The position numbers were made by a program, and so were the translations under genes. From Formosa sp. Hel1_33_131 (GTDB lineage Bacteria > Bacteroidota > Bacteroidia > Flavobacteriales > Flavobacteriaceae): DNA of 64,000 bases. Within the stretch, counting starts at the first letter, position 1. Each line of letters starts with the position of its first letter. A model generated the notes under the pieces. That model ran no database searches, was not told the DNA's origin, and saw only the letters and a program-made list of their open reading frames with translations. The stretch spans positions 124,001-188,000 of the forward strand of contig CATEFX010000019.1 of the NCBI GenBank assembly GCA_949499105.1. The letters are read 5' to 3'. This document shows, piece after piece, positions 20,633 through 30,117 of the stretch.

Positions 20633-21886
20633 ATGAATAAACAAGATTATAAAATACATATTATTGGAGCAGGAGTCAGTGGTCTTATCGCCGCCATCGT
20701 CTTAGAAAATCATGGCTATCATCCAGTGGTTATTGAAGCGTCGGATCGCGTCGGAGGGCGCGTCAAAACCGATATCATTGACGGATATCAATTGGACCAT
20801 GGCTTTCAAGTACTGCTCACAGCCTACCCAGCGGTTCAGAAGTATCTAGATTACGATGCTTTAGAATTACAAAAAATTTCACCAGGTGCCTCTATTTTTA
20901 AAGGGGATGACCAAAAAATAATAGGCGATCCATTAAGAGATATTTCGTTACTGTTTCCCACACTTTTATCTGGAATAGGGAATTTATCTGATAAAGTTAA
21001 AATACTGAAACTAAACCAAAAGTTAAAGAATAAATCAATGTCGGCTATATTTTCTGAAACAGAACAATCGACCTTGGCATATTTAACGGATTTTGGTTTT
21101 TCAAAGGATATTATTACAGATTTTTTCACCCCATTTTTTAGTGGAATTTTTCTTGAAACCCAACTAGAAACGTCGAGTAGAATGTTTGAATTCGTATATA
21201 AAATGTTTGGTGAAGGGCATGCAACCATTCCAAAAGCGGGTATGGAGGCGATTCCAAAGCAATTATTAAAGACTCTAAAGACCACAACTTTTAAGTATCA
21301 TACGAAAGTTACCGCGCTCAAGGATGGAACCATCACTCTTGATGATGACACGCTATTAGAAAGTCAGTATACTATCGTTGCCACTGAAGCAAGTGGATTG
21401 ATTTCTAATTTAAAAAATCAATCGACCGAATGGAAATCTTGCACGACCTTATATTTTGAAACGGAAACAAGAGCTATTGATAAAAAATTAATTGGGCTTA
21501 TTCCTCAAACGGGAACCTTCATCAATAACATCTTTTACAATAGCAGTCTAAAAAGTGTTTCAAAACCTAAAAAAGAACTGCTGTCTGTGACGGTCACAGA
21601 GGATCAGGGCCTTTCTAATGAAGCCCTTGTAGAGGCCGTTAAAGTGGAGCTGAAAGCCTATTGTGGAGTTACAACTATGAACTTCATTAAGCTGTACTGT
21701 ATTCCAAGAGCACTCCCAAAATTAGCGAATTTAAAATATGAAATGCTTCCGTCTGAAACCCGTTTAACAAGTCGTGTGTTTTTGGCTGGAGACACGCAAT
21801 TAAATGCCTCTTTGAATGCTGCTATGATTTCTGGTGAACGAGCGGCATTGGGTGTTATAGAGTCTTTGAATAATTACATGGATTAA
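20633..21886 (+). CDS. NAD(P)/FAD-dependent oxidoreductase (amine oxidase/protoporphyrinogen oxidase-like)
   Basis: IHIIGAGVSGLIAAIVLENHGYHPVVIEASDRVGGRVKTD Rossmann motif; C-terminal VFLAGDTQLNASLNAAMISGERAA. Confidence 0.9.
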   Translation: MNKQDYKIHIIGAGVSGLIAAIVLENHGYHPVVIEASDRVGGRVKTDIIDGYQLDHGFQVLLTAYPAVQKYLDYDALELQKISPGASIFKGDDQKIIGDPLRDISLLFPTLLSGIGNLSDKVKILKLNQKLKNKSMSAIFSETEQSTLAYLTDFGFSKDIITDFFTPFFSGIFLETQLETSSRMFEFVYKMFGEGHATIPKAGMEAIPKQLLKTLKTTTFKYHTKVTALKDGTITLDDDTLLESQYTIVATEASGLISNLKNQSTEWKSCTTLYFETETRAIDKKLIGLIPQTGTFINNIFYNSSLKSVSKPKKELLSVTVTEDQGLSNEALVEAVKVELKAYCGVTTMNFIKLYCIPRALPKLANLKYEMLPSETRLTSRVFLAGDTQLNASLNAAMISGERAALGVIESLNNYMD

Positions 21887-21965
21887 ATTCATTTATGGTT
21901 CTATGATATTTAAAAACAAGAACCTATCAAAATAATAGCTTTTAATAGGTTCTGTTTTAGTTGTC

Positions 21966-22394
21966 TTAGTGATTGTGATTAGAAGGGTCTTCCTCTAAAA
22001 TTTCATCAGAATTGTTCAATTCCATCTCATGATCATACTGACAACACATCGGTAAATTACCATATGCATTCAGATCGCTCGCAACCTTGTCGGTATCATA
22101 GCCGGACGCTGCAATGGCATTATGAATTTCCATCTCATTGGTCTTAGCTGCATCAAAAGAAACATCTACTTTCTTTTGATCAACATCCCAAGTTGCATTA
22201 GCATCTCCTTCAACTTTGTTCGCAGTTTTTTCAATAGTGTTTTTACACATTCCACAGTTTCCTCTGACTCCGAAACTAAGGGTCATCATTTGCATTTCAT
22301 TTGAAACGGTTGCTGTTTCATTTTTAACCGTCTTTTTATAGCTTAATAATCCGATCGTTGCAATGACAGCCAAACTTAAAATTACTTTTTTCAT
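21966..22394 (-). CDS. Heavy-metal-associated (HMA) domain protein
   Basis: SFGVRGNCGMCKNTIEKTANKVEGDANATWDVDQKKVDVSFD (CxxC HMA motif), His-rich C-terminus. Confidence 0.85.
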   Translation of the reverse strand: MKKVILSLAVIATIGLLSYKKTVKNETATVSNEMQMMTLSFGVRGNCGMCKNTIEKTANKVEGDANATWDVDQKKVDVSFDAAKTNEMEIHNAIAASGYDTDKVASDLNAYGNLPMCCQYDHEMELNNSDEILEEDPSNHNH

Positions 22395-22415
22395 GGTATT
22401 AAAATTTAATTGTTA

Positions 22416-24188
22416 TTATTCTAATACTTGTTTTACTTCGCCACATTTTAGCATGGCTTGTCCGAAATAAGGGTTCACTACCTTTTCTTTTTTACTGAGC
22501 CAATACGCGCCCTTATTGTTGTCTGCCATAGGGCAAAATTGTTGGTATATTTTTTCATTTACCCCAAAGCGTTCAATCGCACTTGTTAAGTAGGAGGAAA
22601 GAAGTTTAAACTGTTTTCTTTGTGCTATTATGTCCGTCGAATTTGAAATTGAAGTCGCAGTATTTTTAATATCCTTTGCGAAGGACATCCAATGGACGTG
22701 CGCATTTTTATTTTTTAATAGATTCGTATCAACCTCCGTTAAATCAGCGAGTACCATTTTGGCGTTTTTCATAACTGCCTCCGAATCATCGTTGACTAAA
22801 TCATCTTTTAAAAGGATATAGCTATCAAACACTTTTTTTAATTGATTTTGAAACGTTTTTGATACTTTAATTCGTTCATTAATAGGAGTAGGGCTGTCCA
22901 TGTCAGTCATGGTCTCCATCATCCCCAAATGCCCTTCGTGACCTATCATTGTTTTTCCTCCCGCTTTGTTCATCATCGACTTTTTGCCTTGTAATTGTGC
23001 CGCAGCATCAACAGTGAAAGCACCGTTTGTCACGATTTCATCACCAAAATTTAGACCCTCAATAACTTCATATGAATCGCCTAATTTAGTTCCTAATACA
23101 ATTTCTTTCATTTCAAAAATGGGCTCGGTGCTATTTGGTTTTAAATACACCACCGATCGAACGCCTGTCCACAACACAGCAGACGCTGGGATTTTCAACA
23201 TTGTTTTCATTGCGGAAGCTTGTGTTCTTTTGATGATGCCTTCAACGAACATTCCAGGTTTAAACACATTGTCTTTGTTGTTTAAAACGGCTCTTAATTT
23301 TACGGTTCTTGTGTTTGCATTTAAAACAGGATCTATAAAATCAACCTTCGCTTTGAACGTTTTATTTGGATTCGAATTCGTCGTTATTGAGATTTCTTGT
23401 CCTTTTTCAAATAGATCAATTTGATTTTCATACACATCAAAATTTGCCCAAACCGTATTGAGGTTGGCTATTTTTAATAAGGCTTGACCTTGTTTGATAT
23501 AATCGCCTTGTGCTACTAATTTTTCAGAAACCGTTCCAGAGAATGTCGCATAAATTGGCACGTTGTCTTTGACTTTTTTAGTGGTCTCAATTTGATTGAT
23601 TTGAGCGTCAGAAAGTTTCCATAGTTTTAGTTTATTTCGCACTGCGTTATACAATGCTGGCTGGGATTCTTTTAAAGACACTGCCGTGATTAATTCTTGC
23701 TGAGCCGCATACAATTCTGGAGAATACACCGTTGCCAACAATTGACCTTTTCGTATTTTTTCTCCCGTAAAACTGACATTAAGTTTTTCTATCCTTCCTG
23801 AGAAGTAACTCACTTGAACGGCATTGGCTTCTTCATTTTCAATAATTGTACCTGATAACTTTACCCCACTGTTTTCCATAGCACCCTCACCAATCACAGC
23901 CGTTTGGATGTTGGCCAATGCCATCGCGTTTTCGGTCAGTTTAAACTGATCGGCCGCTAAACCCATTGCAGTTGTTTCGGCAGGAATTAAATCCATCCCA
24001 CAAATAGGGCAATCACCTGCTTCAGGAAGCATGATTTGCGGATGCATAGAGCAGGTCCACATTTGATCTGTTTCAGCCATTTCAGCGTGATTGTGTGCTG
24101 TTTTTTCGTTGGATGAATTTCCGAAAAGGAACCAACCTAATAACAATCCAACAGCTAATATTCCGATATAAATAATGTATTTTTTCAT
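22416..24188 (-). CDS. cusB: Efflux RND transporter periplasmic adaptor (CusB-type)
   Basis: MWTCSMHPQIMLPEAGDCPICGMDLIP heavy-metal-binding motif, membrane-fusion-protein core, C-terminal DUF3347-like domain. Confidence 0.85.
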   Translation of the reverse strand: MKKYIIYIGILAVGLLLGWFLFGNSSNEKTAHNHAEMAETDQMWTCSMHPQIMLPEAGDCPICGMDLIPAETTAMGLAADQFKLTENAMALANIQTAVIGEGAMENSGVKLSGTIIENEEANAVQVSYFSGRIEKLNVSFTGEKIRKGQLLATVYSPELYAAQQELITAVSLKESQPALYNAVRNKLKLWKLSDAQINQIETTKKVKDNVPIYATFSGTVSEKLVAQGDYIKQGQALLKIANLNTVWANFDVYENQIDLFEKGQEISITTNSNPNKTFKAKVDFIDPVLNANTRTVKLRAVLNNKDNVFKPGMFVEGIIKRTQASAMKTMLKIPASAVLWTGVRSVVYLKPNSTEPIFEMKEIVLGTKLGDSYEVIEGLNFGDEIVTNGAFTVDAAAQLQGKKSMMNKAGGKTMIGHEGHLGMMETMTDMDSPTPINERIKVSKTFQNQLKKVFDSYILLKDDLVNDDSEAVMKNAKMVLADLTEVDTNLLKNKNAHVHWMSFAKDIKNTATSISNSTDIIAQRKQFKLLSSYLTSAIERFGVNEKIYQQFCPMADNNKGAYWLSKKEKVVNPYFGQAMLKCGEVKQVLE

Positions 24189-24192
24189 GTGT

Positions 24193-25359
24193 TTAATTTG
24201 TTAAATAATTAATAACCGCAGTTTGTACGTAATACATTTTTACAGATTCCACCTGACTCATTTGAAACTTCAATTGCAACTCTTGAATGTCAAGCACGTC
24301 GTTAAAATCGATTGTTCCCGTTTCATAGCTTTTAATTAAAATATCTTCAGCATTCTTGGCTTGATTTAGGTTTTTCACTTGCGTATTATAGCTTATTCGT
24401 GCACTAATACGTTGTTTTAAAGCTTTATCTAAAAGTGTTTCCAAGTTGTTTAATCGTTGTTGTTTTTTGAAGGTTATTGCTTGTTTTTGGAGCGTATTTT
24501 GTTTAGTCCTAGATTTGTATTTAGTATTAAAAATTGGAATCGAAAGGGACACCATTGGCATCAAAATATCTTTTCCATTATCGCTAAAATTTACATCGGG
24601 GCGTTTTTCAACATTGACATAATCCAACCCAAATCCAAACATTGGACTGCTTTGCTTTTGGTTTAATAATTCTGATTTTTCAACGGATTCGTAAAGTTTA
24701 TCATACTTTAATAACTCAGGATGTAGGGTCAATTTATCGGCATGCATATCAATAGTATGTTCTGGGATTTTTAAATAATTAATTACTTTGAATGCGATGT
24801 CTTTGTCCCGATTGAGATGTTTATTGAAGTTGGTTTGTTCTGCCAAAAAGTCGTGTTCTAAAACCTGATTGAGTTGCTTCAATTCATTTTTTCGTATCTG
24901 CAATCGCAACACATCTACCACCGAAGCTTTTCCAACTTCCACAGAAGTTAATGCTAGGGTTTCATAGGTTTTAAGTAATGACATATTTTCGACTAAAATC
25001 GTTTGTTTCGCTTTCAATGCATAGAGCTTATAATAAGACTGCGAAATAGATGCAACCAATTTTCTTTTAGCAATGGCTACATCTACATACACGGCATCTG
25101 CCAAAGACGTTGCATAGTTTTCTCTGGCGGTAATAGCACCAAACGAAGGCAGCATTTGTTTAGCAGACACTTTGAAGCGTTGTGCTCCTGTTCTTGTCTC
25201 TGGTTCACTGACAAAGTAGCCCACTCCAATTTGTGTATTAGGCAAGGTGTTTGCTTCGTTTACTTTTTCGGTAGCAATGCTATATTGCAATTCAAATTTT
25301 TGAATTTCTGGATTATTCTTTAATGCTACATCAATAAGTGTTTCTAACTGCTGAGCACT
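24193..25359 (-). pseudogene. TolC family outer membrane factor, 5'-disrupted (no signal peptide or ATG)
   Basis: The frame continues past the TTG at 25290 as SAQQLETLIDVALKNNPEIQKFELQYSIATEKVNEANTLPNTQIGVG, then enters the GTGAAAA repeat array with no ATG. Confidence 0.6.
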
Positions 25360-25740
25360 TATAGAGTGAAAAGTGAAATAGTGAAATAAACTACCTTTTT
25401 TAAGTGAAAAGTGAAAAGTGAAAAACTTGAATCCATTGATTTCTTTAAGAGAAAAGTGAAAATCGAAGTATTGAAAAGAGTGACCTTTTTTAAGTGAAAA
25501 GTGAAAAGTGAAAAAATAAATAGGGTTAATCTTTTTAAGTGTAAATTGAAAAGTGAAAAACGATAAGATTGTTGCCTCTTTGTTTCAAACTCCTCACTTA
25601 TCCCGATCAACTTTACACTTTTAACTAAACACTTATCACTTTTCACTTTAAGCTTATCACTTTTAACTAAACACTTATCACTTTTCACTTTAAGCTTATC
25701 ACTTTTCACTTTCAAAGTATCACTTAACTCTTCTAGCTCT
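25359..25740. repeat. GTGAAAA / TTTTCAC degenerate short-repeat array, opposite orientation in its two halves
   Basis: Left half has aagtgaaaagtgaaaagtgaaaa units (around 25401 and 25491); right half has ...cacttatcacttttcactttaagcttatcactttt... The ORF 25359-25745 (LKVKSDKLKVKSDKCLVKSDK) is its translation. Confidence 0.85.
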
Positions 25741-25746
25741 TTCATA

Positions 25747-26097
25747 TTATTTTCTTTTAGCTGTTTTAATAGAACTCACTAACATTGCTACTAATTCTTT
25801 ATTTAATTCAAAAAGACTTTTGTATTGCTTCTCATCAATATATTTAGTGTCTTTTAGCAAATCCAACCAATACAATGATTCATTAGCTTCTTTAAGAGAA
25901 ATACTCAATTTATGTATAAAATCTGCTTTACTTTGCCCGAATTCAGCTTCTCGGATTAACGCTCCAACAGCAGTTCCACTTCTTAAAAGCTGTTTACTTA
26001 AAACATATTCTTTCTTGACAGAAACTAATCGTTGAGAAAGCTTTACAATAGAAACTGCAAAAGCATAACTTTTAATTTTTAAAATACTTTCACCCAT
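25747..26097 (-). CDS. Four-helix-bundle protein (S23/23S rRNA intervening-sequence protein, Avd-like)
   Basis: KSYAFAVSIVKLSQRLVSVKKEYVLSKQLLRSGTAVGALIREAEFGQSKADFIHKLSISLKEANESLYWLDLLKDTKYI is typical of the family. Confidence 0.9.
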   Translation of the reverse strand: MGESILKIKSYAFAVSIVKLSQRLVSVKKEYVLSKQLLRSGTAVGALIREAEFGQSKADFIHKLSISLKEANESLYWLDLLKDTKYIDEKQYKSLFELNKELVAMLVSSIKTAKRK

Positions 26098-26124
26098 AAC
26101 ATTTACTTTTTATTTATTTCAAAT

Positions 26125-26178
26125 TTTCAACTATTCACTTCTCACTTCTCACTTTTATCTTTTCACTTTTTCACTTCC
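26125..26178. repeat. Second TTTTCAC-type repeat patch flanking the four-helix gene
   Basis: ttcacttctcacttctcacttttatcttttcactttttcacttcc. Confidence 0.75.
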
Positions 26179-27752
26179 AACTCTTGCTTCCAACTATACA
26201 ACACTGGAACCACAAACAAGCTGATTAACGCAATGAGCATACCTCCAAAACTCGGAATCGCCATCGGAATCATAATATCACTTCCGCGACCGGTGGATGT
26301 TAAAATCGGCAACAATGCCAAAATCGTAGTTGCCGTGGTCATTAGGCAAGGTCTGATTCGTTTTTCTCCTGCTTCGACAATAGCGGCTCTAATTTCCTTT
26401 TTGTTTTCAGGGGTATTTCGTTCAAAAGTTTGTTTTAAATAGGTCGCCATGACGACACCATCGTCAGTAGCAATTCCGAAAAGTGCAATAAATCCAACCC
26501 AAACCGCCACACTCAGATTGATGGGATGCATCTGGAATAAATCGCGAAGATTTTCACCAAACACATCAACATTTAAAAACCAATCTTGACCATAGAGCCA
26601 TATCATAATAAAACCACCTGCAAATGCGACTGCAATTCCCGTAAAAACCATGAGTGAAGTCGCTACAGAGCGAAACTGAAAGTATAGAATTAAAAAGATA
26701 ATGAGTAACGCAAGCGGTACCACCACCGATAAAGTTTTTTCTGCACGCAATTGATTTTCATAAGTTCCTGTAAATTGGTAATTAATCCCTTTTGGAACGA
26801 TGAGCGCTCCTGAATCTATTTTGGATTGAATAAGTGCTTGTGCATTTTCAACGACGCTTACTTCTGCAAAACCATCCAACTTATCAAACAAAACATAACC
26901 AACTAAAAAGGTATCTTCACTTTTGATGACTTGTGGCCCTTGTTCGTAACGAATGCTTGCCAATTCGCTTAAAGGCACTGGACTTCCTTTTTCCACAGGA
27001 ATGTATATCTGCTTCAAATCGGTTGGATTCCCTCTTAATTCTCTTGGGTAACGCACCCGAATGCCATAGCGTTCTCGACCTTCAATGGTTTGCGTGATTC
27101 CCATCCCACCTACAGCTACTTTAAGCACATCCTGAACCGCTTGAATGCTGATGCCATAACGAGCAATTTTTTCTCTATCAATATCGATAAGTAGGTAGGG
27201 TTTCCCGACAATTCGGTCGGCATAGACTGCCTGCTGTTTCACGCCCTCGGCTTGTTTTAATAGGGTTTCTAATTGCAATCCAAAGGCTTCGATTTCTTTT
27301 AAGTCCTGTCCTTTTACCTTGATGCCCATTGGCGCACGCATCCCAGTTTGAAGCATGACCAATCGGGTTTCAACCGGCTGAAGTTTTGGAGCAGATGTGA
27401 CACCTGGTAATTTGGTAACACGTACGATTTCATTCCAAATATCATCTGGGGATTTAATTTCTGGACGCCAATTACGGTAAAACTCTCCATCATCATCTTT
27501 TATTAATTGAGACCTTTCTACTGTGCTTAATGTGACATTTTCTGAATTGTTGGGATTTGCAGAAAAACGCCCATCTTTCAATTCAAAAAAACCAGCAGTA
27601 TTTACTTTATAACGCTGGCGATTGCCGTTTTCATTCAGCATGAATTCTGATTTGTATTGATAAACAGTTAAATATGACTGTTTTAGATTTATTTGCTGGA
27701 TCTGGAGGATTATCTCTTGGGTTTGAAGCACAAGTGTAAAATAAATTGCCAT
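26163..27752 (-). pseudogene. cusA: CusA/CzcA-type RND heavy-metal efflux pump, C-terminal half only
   Basis: SPDDIWNEIVRVTKLPGVTSAPKLQPVETRLVMLQTGMRAPMGIKVKG...ATDDGVVMATYLKQTF...IRPCLMTTATTILALLPIL; only 529 aa of a family normally exceeding 1000 aa; the first ~30 residues are antisense to a methyltransferase fragment. Confidence 0.85.
27674..27739 (+). pseudogene. Remnant of a C5-cytosine DNA methyltransferase N-terminus (motif I)
   Basis: ATG ACT GTT TTA GAT TTA TTT GCT GGA TCT GGA GGA TTA TCT CTT GGG TTT GAA GCA CAA GTG TAA = MTVLDLFAGSGGLSLGFEAQV*. Confidence 0.6.
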
Positions 27753-27794
27753 AGCAATTTGATTTTATAAAACAATCGAGCGCTTGGTAGCGGC

Positions 27795-27819
27795 TATTTT
27801 ACATAACGGCTAATTATAG
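27795..27819 (+). repeat. Extra copy of the terminal repeat of the MITE-like element
   Basis: TATTTTACATAA-CGGCT-AATTATAG vs TATTTTACATAA-TATAG-AATTATAG at 27912. Confidence 0.65.
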
Positions 27820-27911
27820 ATACAAATGTTTTTAAACGCTGCGAAGCAAACCGCTTATTAGTTTAATGACCCAAGTTCTAACTATTCTTATGAAAACAAA
27901 TGCTTCTGTGA

Positions 27912-28098
27912 TATTTTACATAATATAGAATTATAGCTATCAAATAAACCCTGAAGTTTTTAAGCCGTAATTTCTTTTAACATAATTGTTAACGATATAG
28001 ACCTAAAGACACTATATCTACAATTATGTGTAAATAGCCTGAAAAACGGCTATACAGAAATTACTATATTTGTACTATAATTTATATTATGTAAAATA
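27912..28098. mobile_element. MITE-like element (~187 bp) with nested inverted repeats
   Basis: Outer arms 27912-27936 and 28075-28098 (24-25 nt, one indel); inner arms 27981-28000 and 28012-28028; no ORF. Confidence 0.5.
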
Positions 28099-28167
28099 GA
28101 ATAATTCAACTTCAAATGCCCTCTATTCAGTTTAGTTCACTAATTTTGTAGCTTACAAATAAAGCCA

Positions 28168-28452
28168 ATGAAAACCCTTACCATATTCCGTGTCATCGCC
28201 TTTTTAGAAGGTTTGTCATATATTCTATTACTATTTGTAGGCGTGCCTTTAAAATATATGAATGGTGACGTGACGCTTGTTAAAATGCTCGGCATGCCGC
28301 ATGGATTTCTATTTATGGCGTATATCGCATTTGTGATTGTATTACGATTCGATCATAAATGGTTTAAAAAACATTTTATTTTAATTGCCTTAGCGTCTAT
28401 CATCCCTTTTGGAACATTTATCGTGGAATATAAACTTAGAAAAATCAGTTAA
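28168..28452 (+). CDS. DUF3817 domain-containing membrane protein
   Basis: FRVIAFLEGLSYILLLFVGVPLKYM...LGMPHGFLFMAYIAFV. Confidence 0.85.
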   Translation: MKTLTIFRVIAFLEGLSYILLLFVGVPLKYMNGDVTLVKMLGMPHGFLFMAYIAFVIVLRFDHKWFKKHFILIALASIIPFGTFIVEYKLRKIS

Positions 28453-28458
28453 CATACT

Positions 28459-29703
28459 ATGAAATACTTATATAATTACATCTATCAAATATTCCTATCC
28501 TGGAATATATCTTCAGATATGGCAAACTTGTTATGTCTTTCTTTGCTATTTTTGGCTTCCATTTTGTTCATTATTCTTGTTGATTATATCATTAGAAAAA
28601 TTATTTTAGGAACGTTTTCCAAGTTAGCTGCGAAATCAAAAACAAACTTTGATGACATCATGGTTACCAATCGGGTGCCTAGAAACATTGCGCATCTGAT
28701 ACCGTTTTTATTGGCTTATAATTTTATTCCAAGCCTGTTTTTTAATTATCCATACTGGCAAATTTTAAGTAAAAAAACAATTTCAGTGGTCGGGATTATG
28801 CTTACAATCATTGGATTGCGAAGTGTCCTAAATTCTATGAAAGCATATTTCAAAACACTTATTTACTTAAAAGATAAACCTGTTGATAGTTATATACAGG
28901 TCTTTATGATTTTTGTCTGGCTTACCGGTATTTTTGCGACAGTCGCTATTATTTCTGGGATTTCATTTTGGGAATTTATTGCGGGATTAGGAACCATATC
29001 GGCCATTATTATTTTGGTATTTAGAGATACTATTTTAGGGTTTGTGGCTAGTATTCAGGTCTCTATTAACGACATGGTTCGTATTGGAGATTGGATTACG
29101 TTTGAAAAATTTGGTGCCGATGGCGATGTGGTTGAGATTAATTTAGCAACAGTTAAGGTTCAAAATTTTGACAACACCATCACCACCATCCCTACCTATG
29201 CCTTGATCTCCGACTCCTTTAAAAACTGGCGCGGAATGGACGAATCGAAGGGACGACGTATTAAGCGTTCTTTGAATATTCGTATGGAGAGTGTTAAAAA
29301 CTTGAGTCAAGAAGACATTCTTCAAATGTCTAAAATTCAACTTATATCCGATTATATTTTACAACGCTCTCAGGACATCAATACTTACAATGAAAATCAA
29401 ACAATTGATAAATCGCTACTAATTAATGGGCGGAATCTAACCAATATTGGCGTTTTTAGAAAATACATGGAAACCTTTATTGAACAACATTCGGCGATCA
29501 ATAAAGACATGATGATTATGGTGCGACAGTTACAACCTACAGCGCAAGGGCTACCCATTGAAATTTATGCCTTTAGTAGTGATAAACGTTGGAAAAACTA
29601 TGAATTTATTATTGCAGACATTTTTGATCATATGATAGCATCTGTAAATGATTTTGATCTAAAAATTGCGGAATCGCCTCTTTTTCCAGTCACTAAAAAA
29701 TAA
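28459..29703 (+). CDS. Mechanosensitive ion channel (MscS) family protein
   Basis: FRDTILGFVASIQVSINDMVRIGDWITFEKFGADGDVVEINLATVKVQNFDNTITTIPTYALI. Confidence 0.9.
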   Translation: MKYLYNYIYQIFLSWNISSDMANLLCLSLLFLASILFIILVDYIIRKIILGTFSKLAAKSKTNFDDIMVTNRVPRNIAHLIPFLLAYNFIPSLFFNYPYWQILSKKTISVVGIMLTIIGLRSVLNSMKAYFKTLIYLKDKPVDSYIQVFMIFVWLTGIFATVAIISGISFWEFIAGLGTISAIIILVFRDTILGFVASIQVSINDMVRIGDWITFEKFGADGDVVEINLATVKVQNFDNTITTIPTYALISDSFKNWRGMDESKGRRIKRSLNIRMESVKNLSQEDILQMSKIQLISDYILQRSQDINTYNENQTIDKSLLINGRNLTNIGVFRKYMETFIEQHSAINKDMMIMVRQLQPTAQGLPIEIYAFSSDKRWKNYEFIIADIFDHMIASVNDFDLKIAESPLFPVTKK

Positions 29704-29706
29704 GCA

Positions 29707-30117
29707 ATGAGTTTAAGAGATTCGAGTTTAAAATCCCTTCGACCTGACGTCATAACAGGAACGGTTAAAACGGAAATGTCATCCGAAGAATATTTTCAAA
29801 ATTCCATTTTACGACCGATTATAAAGTTTCAAAATGATCTGTTAATCGCCGTATTTTTGAATTATTGTAAAACCTACAAAAACGTATTTTTTGATTTGTC
29901 GGTTGAGAAAAAAATCATATATATCGATACTGCGATTGTAAAAAATACCGCTTTTAGAAACAGCCTAAAAGACCTCATTATTGGTCTATTTTCGGTCGAA
30001 GAATACTCGCAGTACATTGAAAATGCATCCGCCTTAAATAAACGAATGACCGGCATTATTAAAGAACGTTTAATTAGCCATGTTCAGTTACTCTCAGAAG
30101 CCCGCCCTACAACGTAG
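29707..30117 (+). CDS. Hypothetical protein
   Basis: ORF immediately downstream of the MscS-like gene, co-oriented. Confidence 0.65.
   Translation: MSLRDSSLKSLRPDVITGTVKTEMSSEEYFQNSILRPIIKFQNDLLIAVFLNYCKTYKNVFFDLSVEKKIIYIDTAIVKNTAFRNSLKDLIIGLFSVEEYSQYIENASALNKRMTGIIKERLISHVQLLSEARPTT

Noticed and set aside
20851-21285. 144-aa minus-strand ORF
   Set aside because: Antisense shadow of the FAD-dependent oxidoreductase.
22966-23424. 152-aa plus-strand ORF
   Set aside because: Antisense shadow of cusB.
25355-25735. CRISPR array
   Set aside because: Short GTGAAAA units are irregularly spaced, inverted between halves and have no unique spacers of constant length; no cas genes in the window.
25359-25745. 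ORF encoding LKVKSDKLKVKSDKCLVKSDK... as a genuine coiled-coil protein
   Set aside because: It is the translation of a low-complexity DNA repeat array whose two halves have opposite orientation; treated as repeat.
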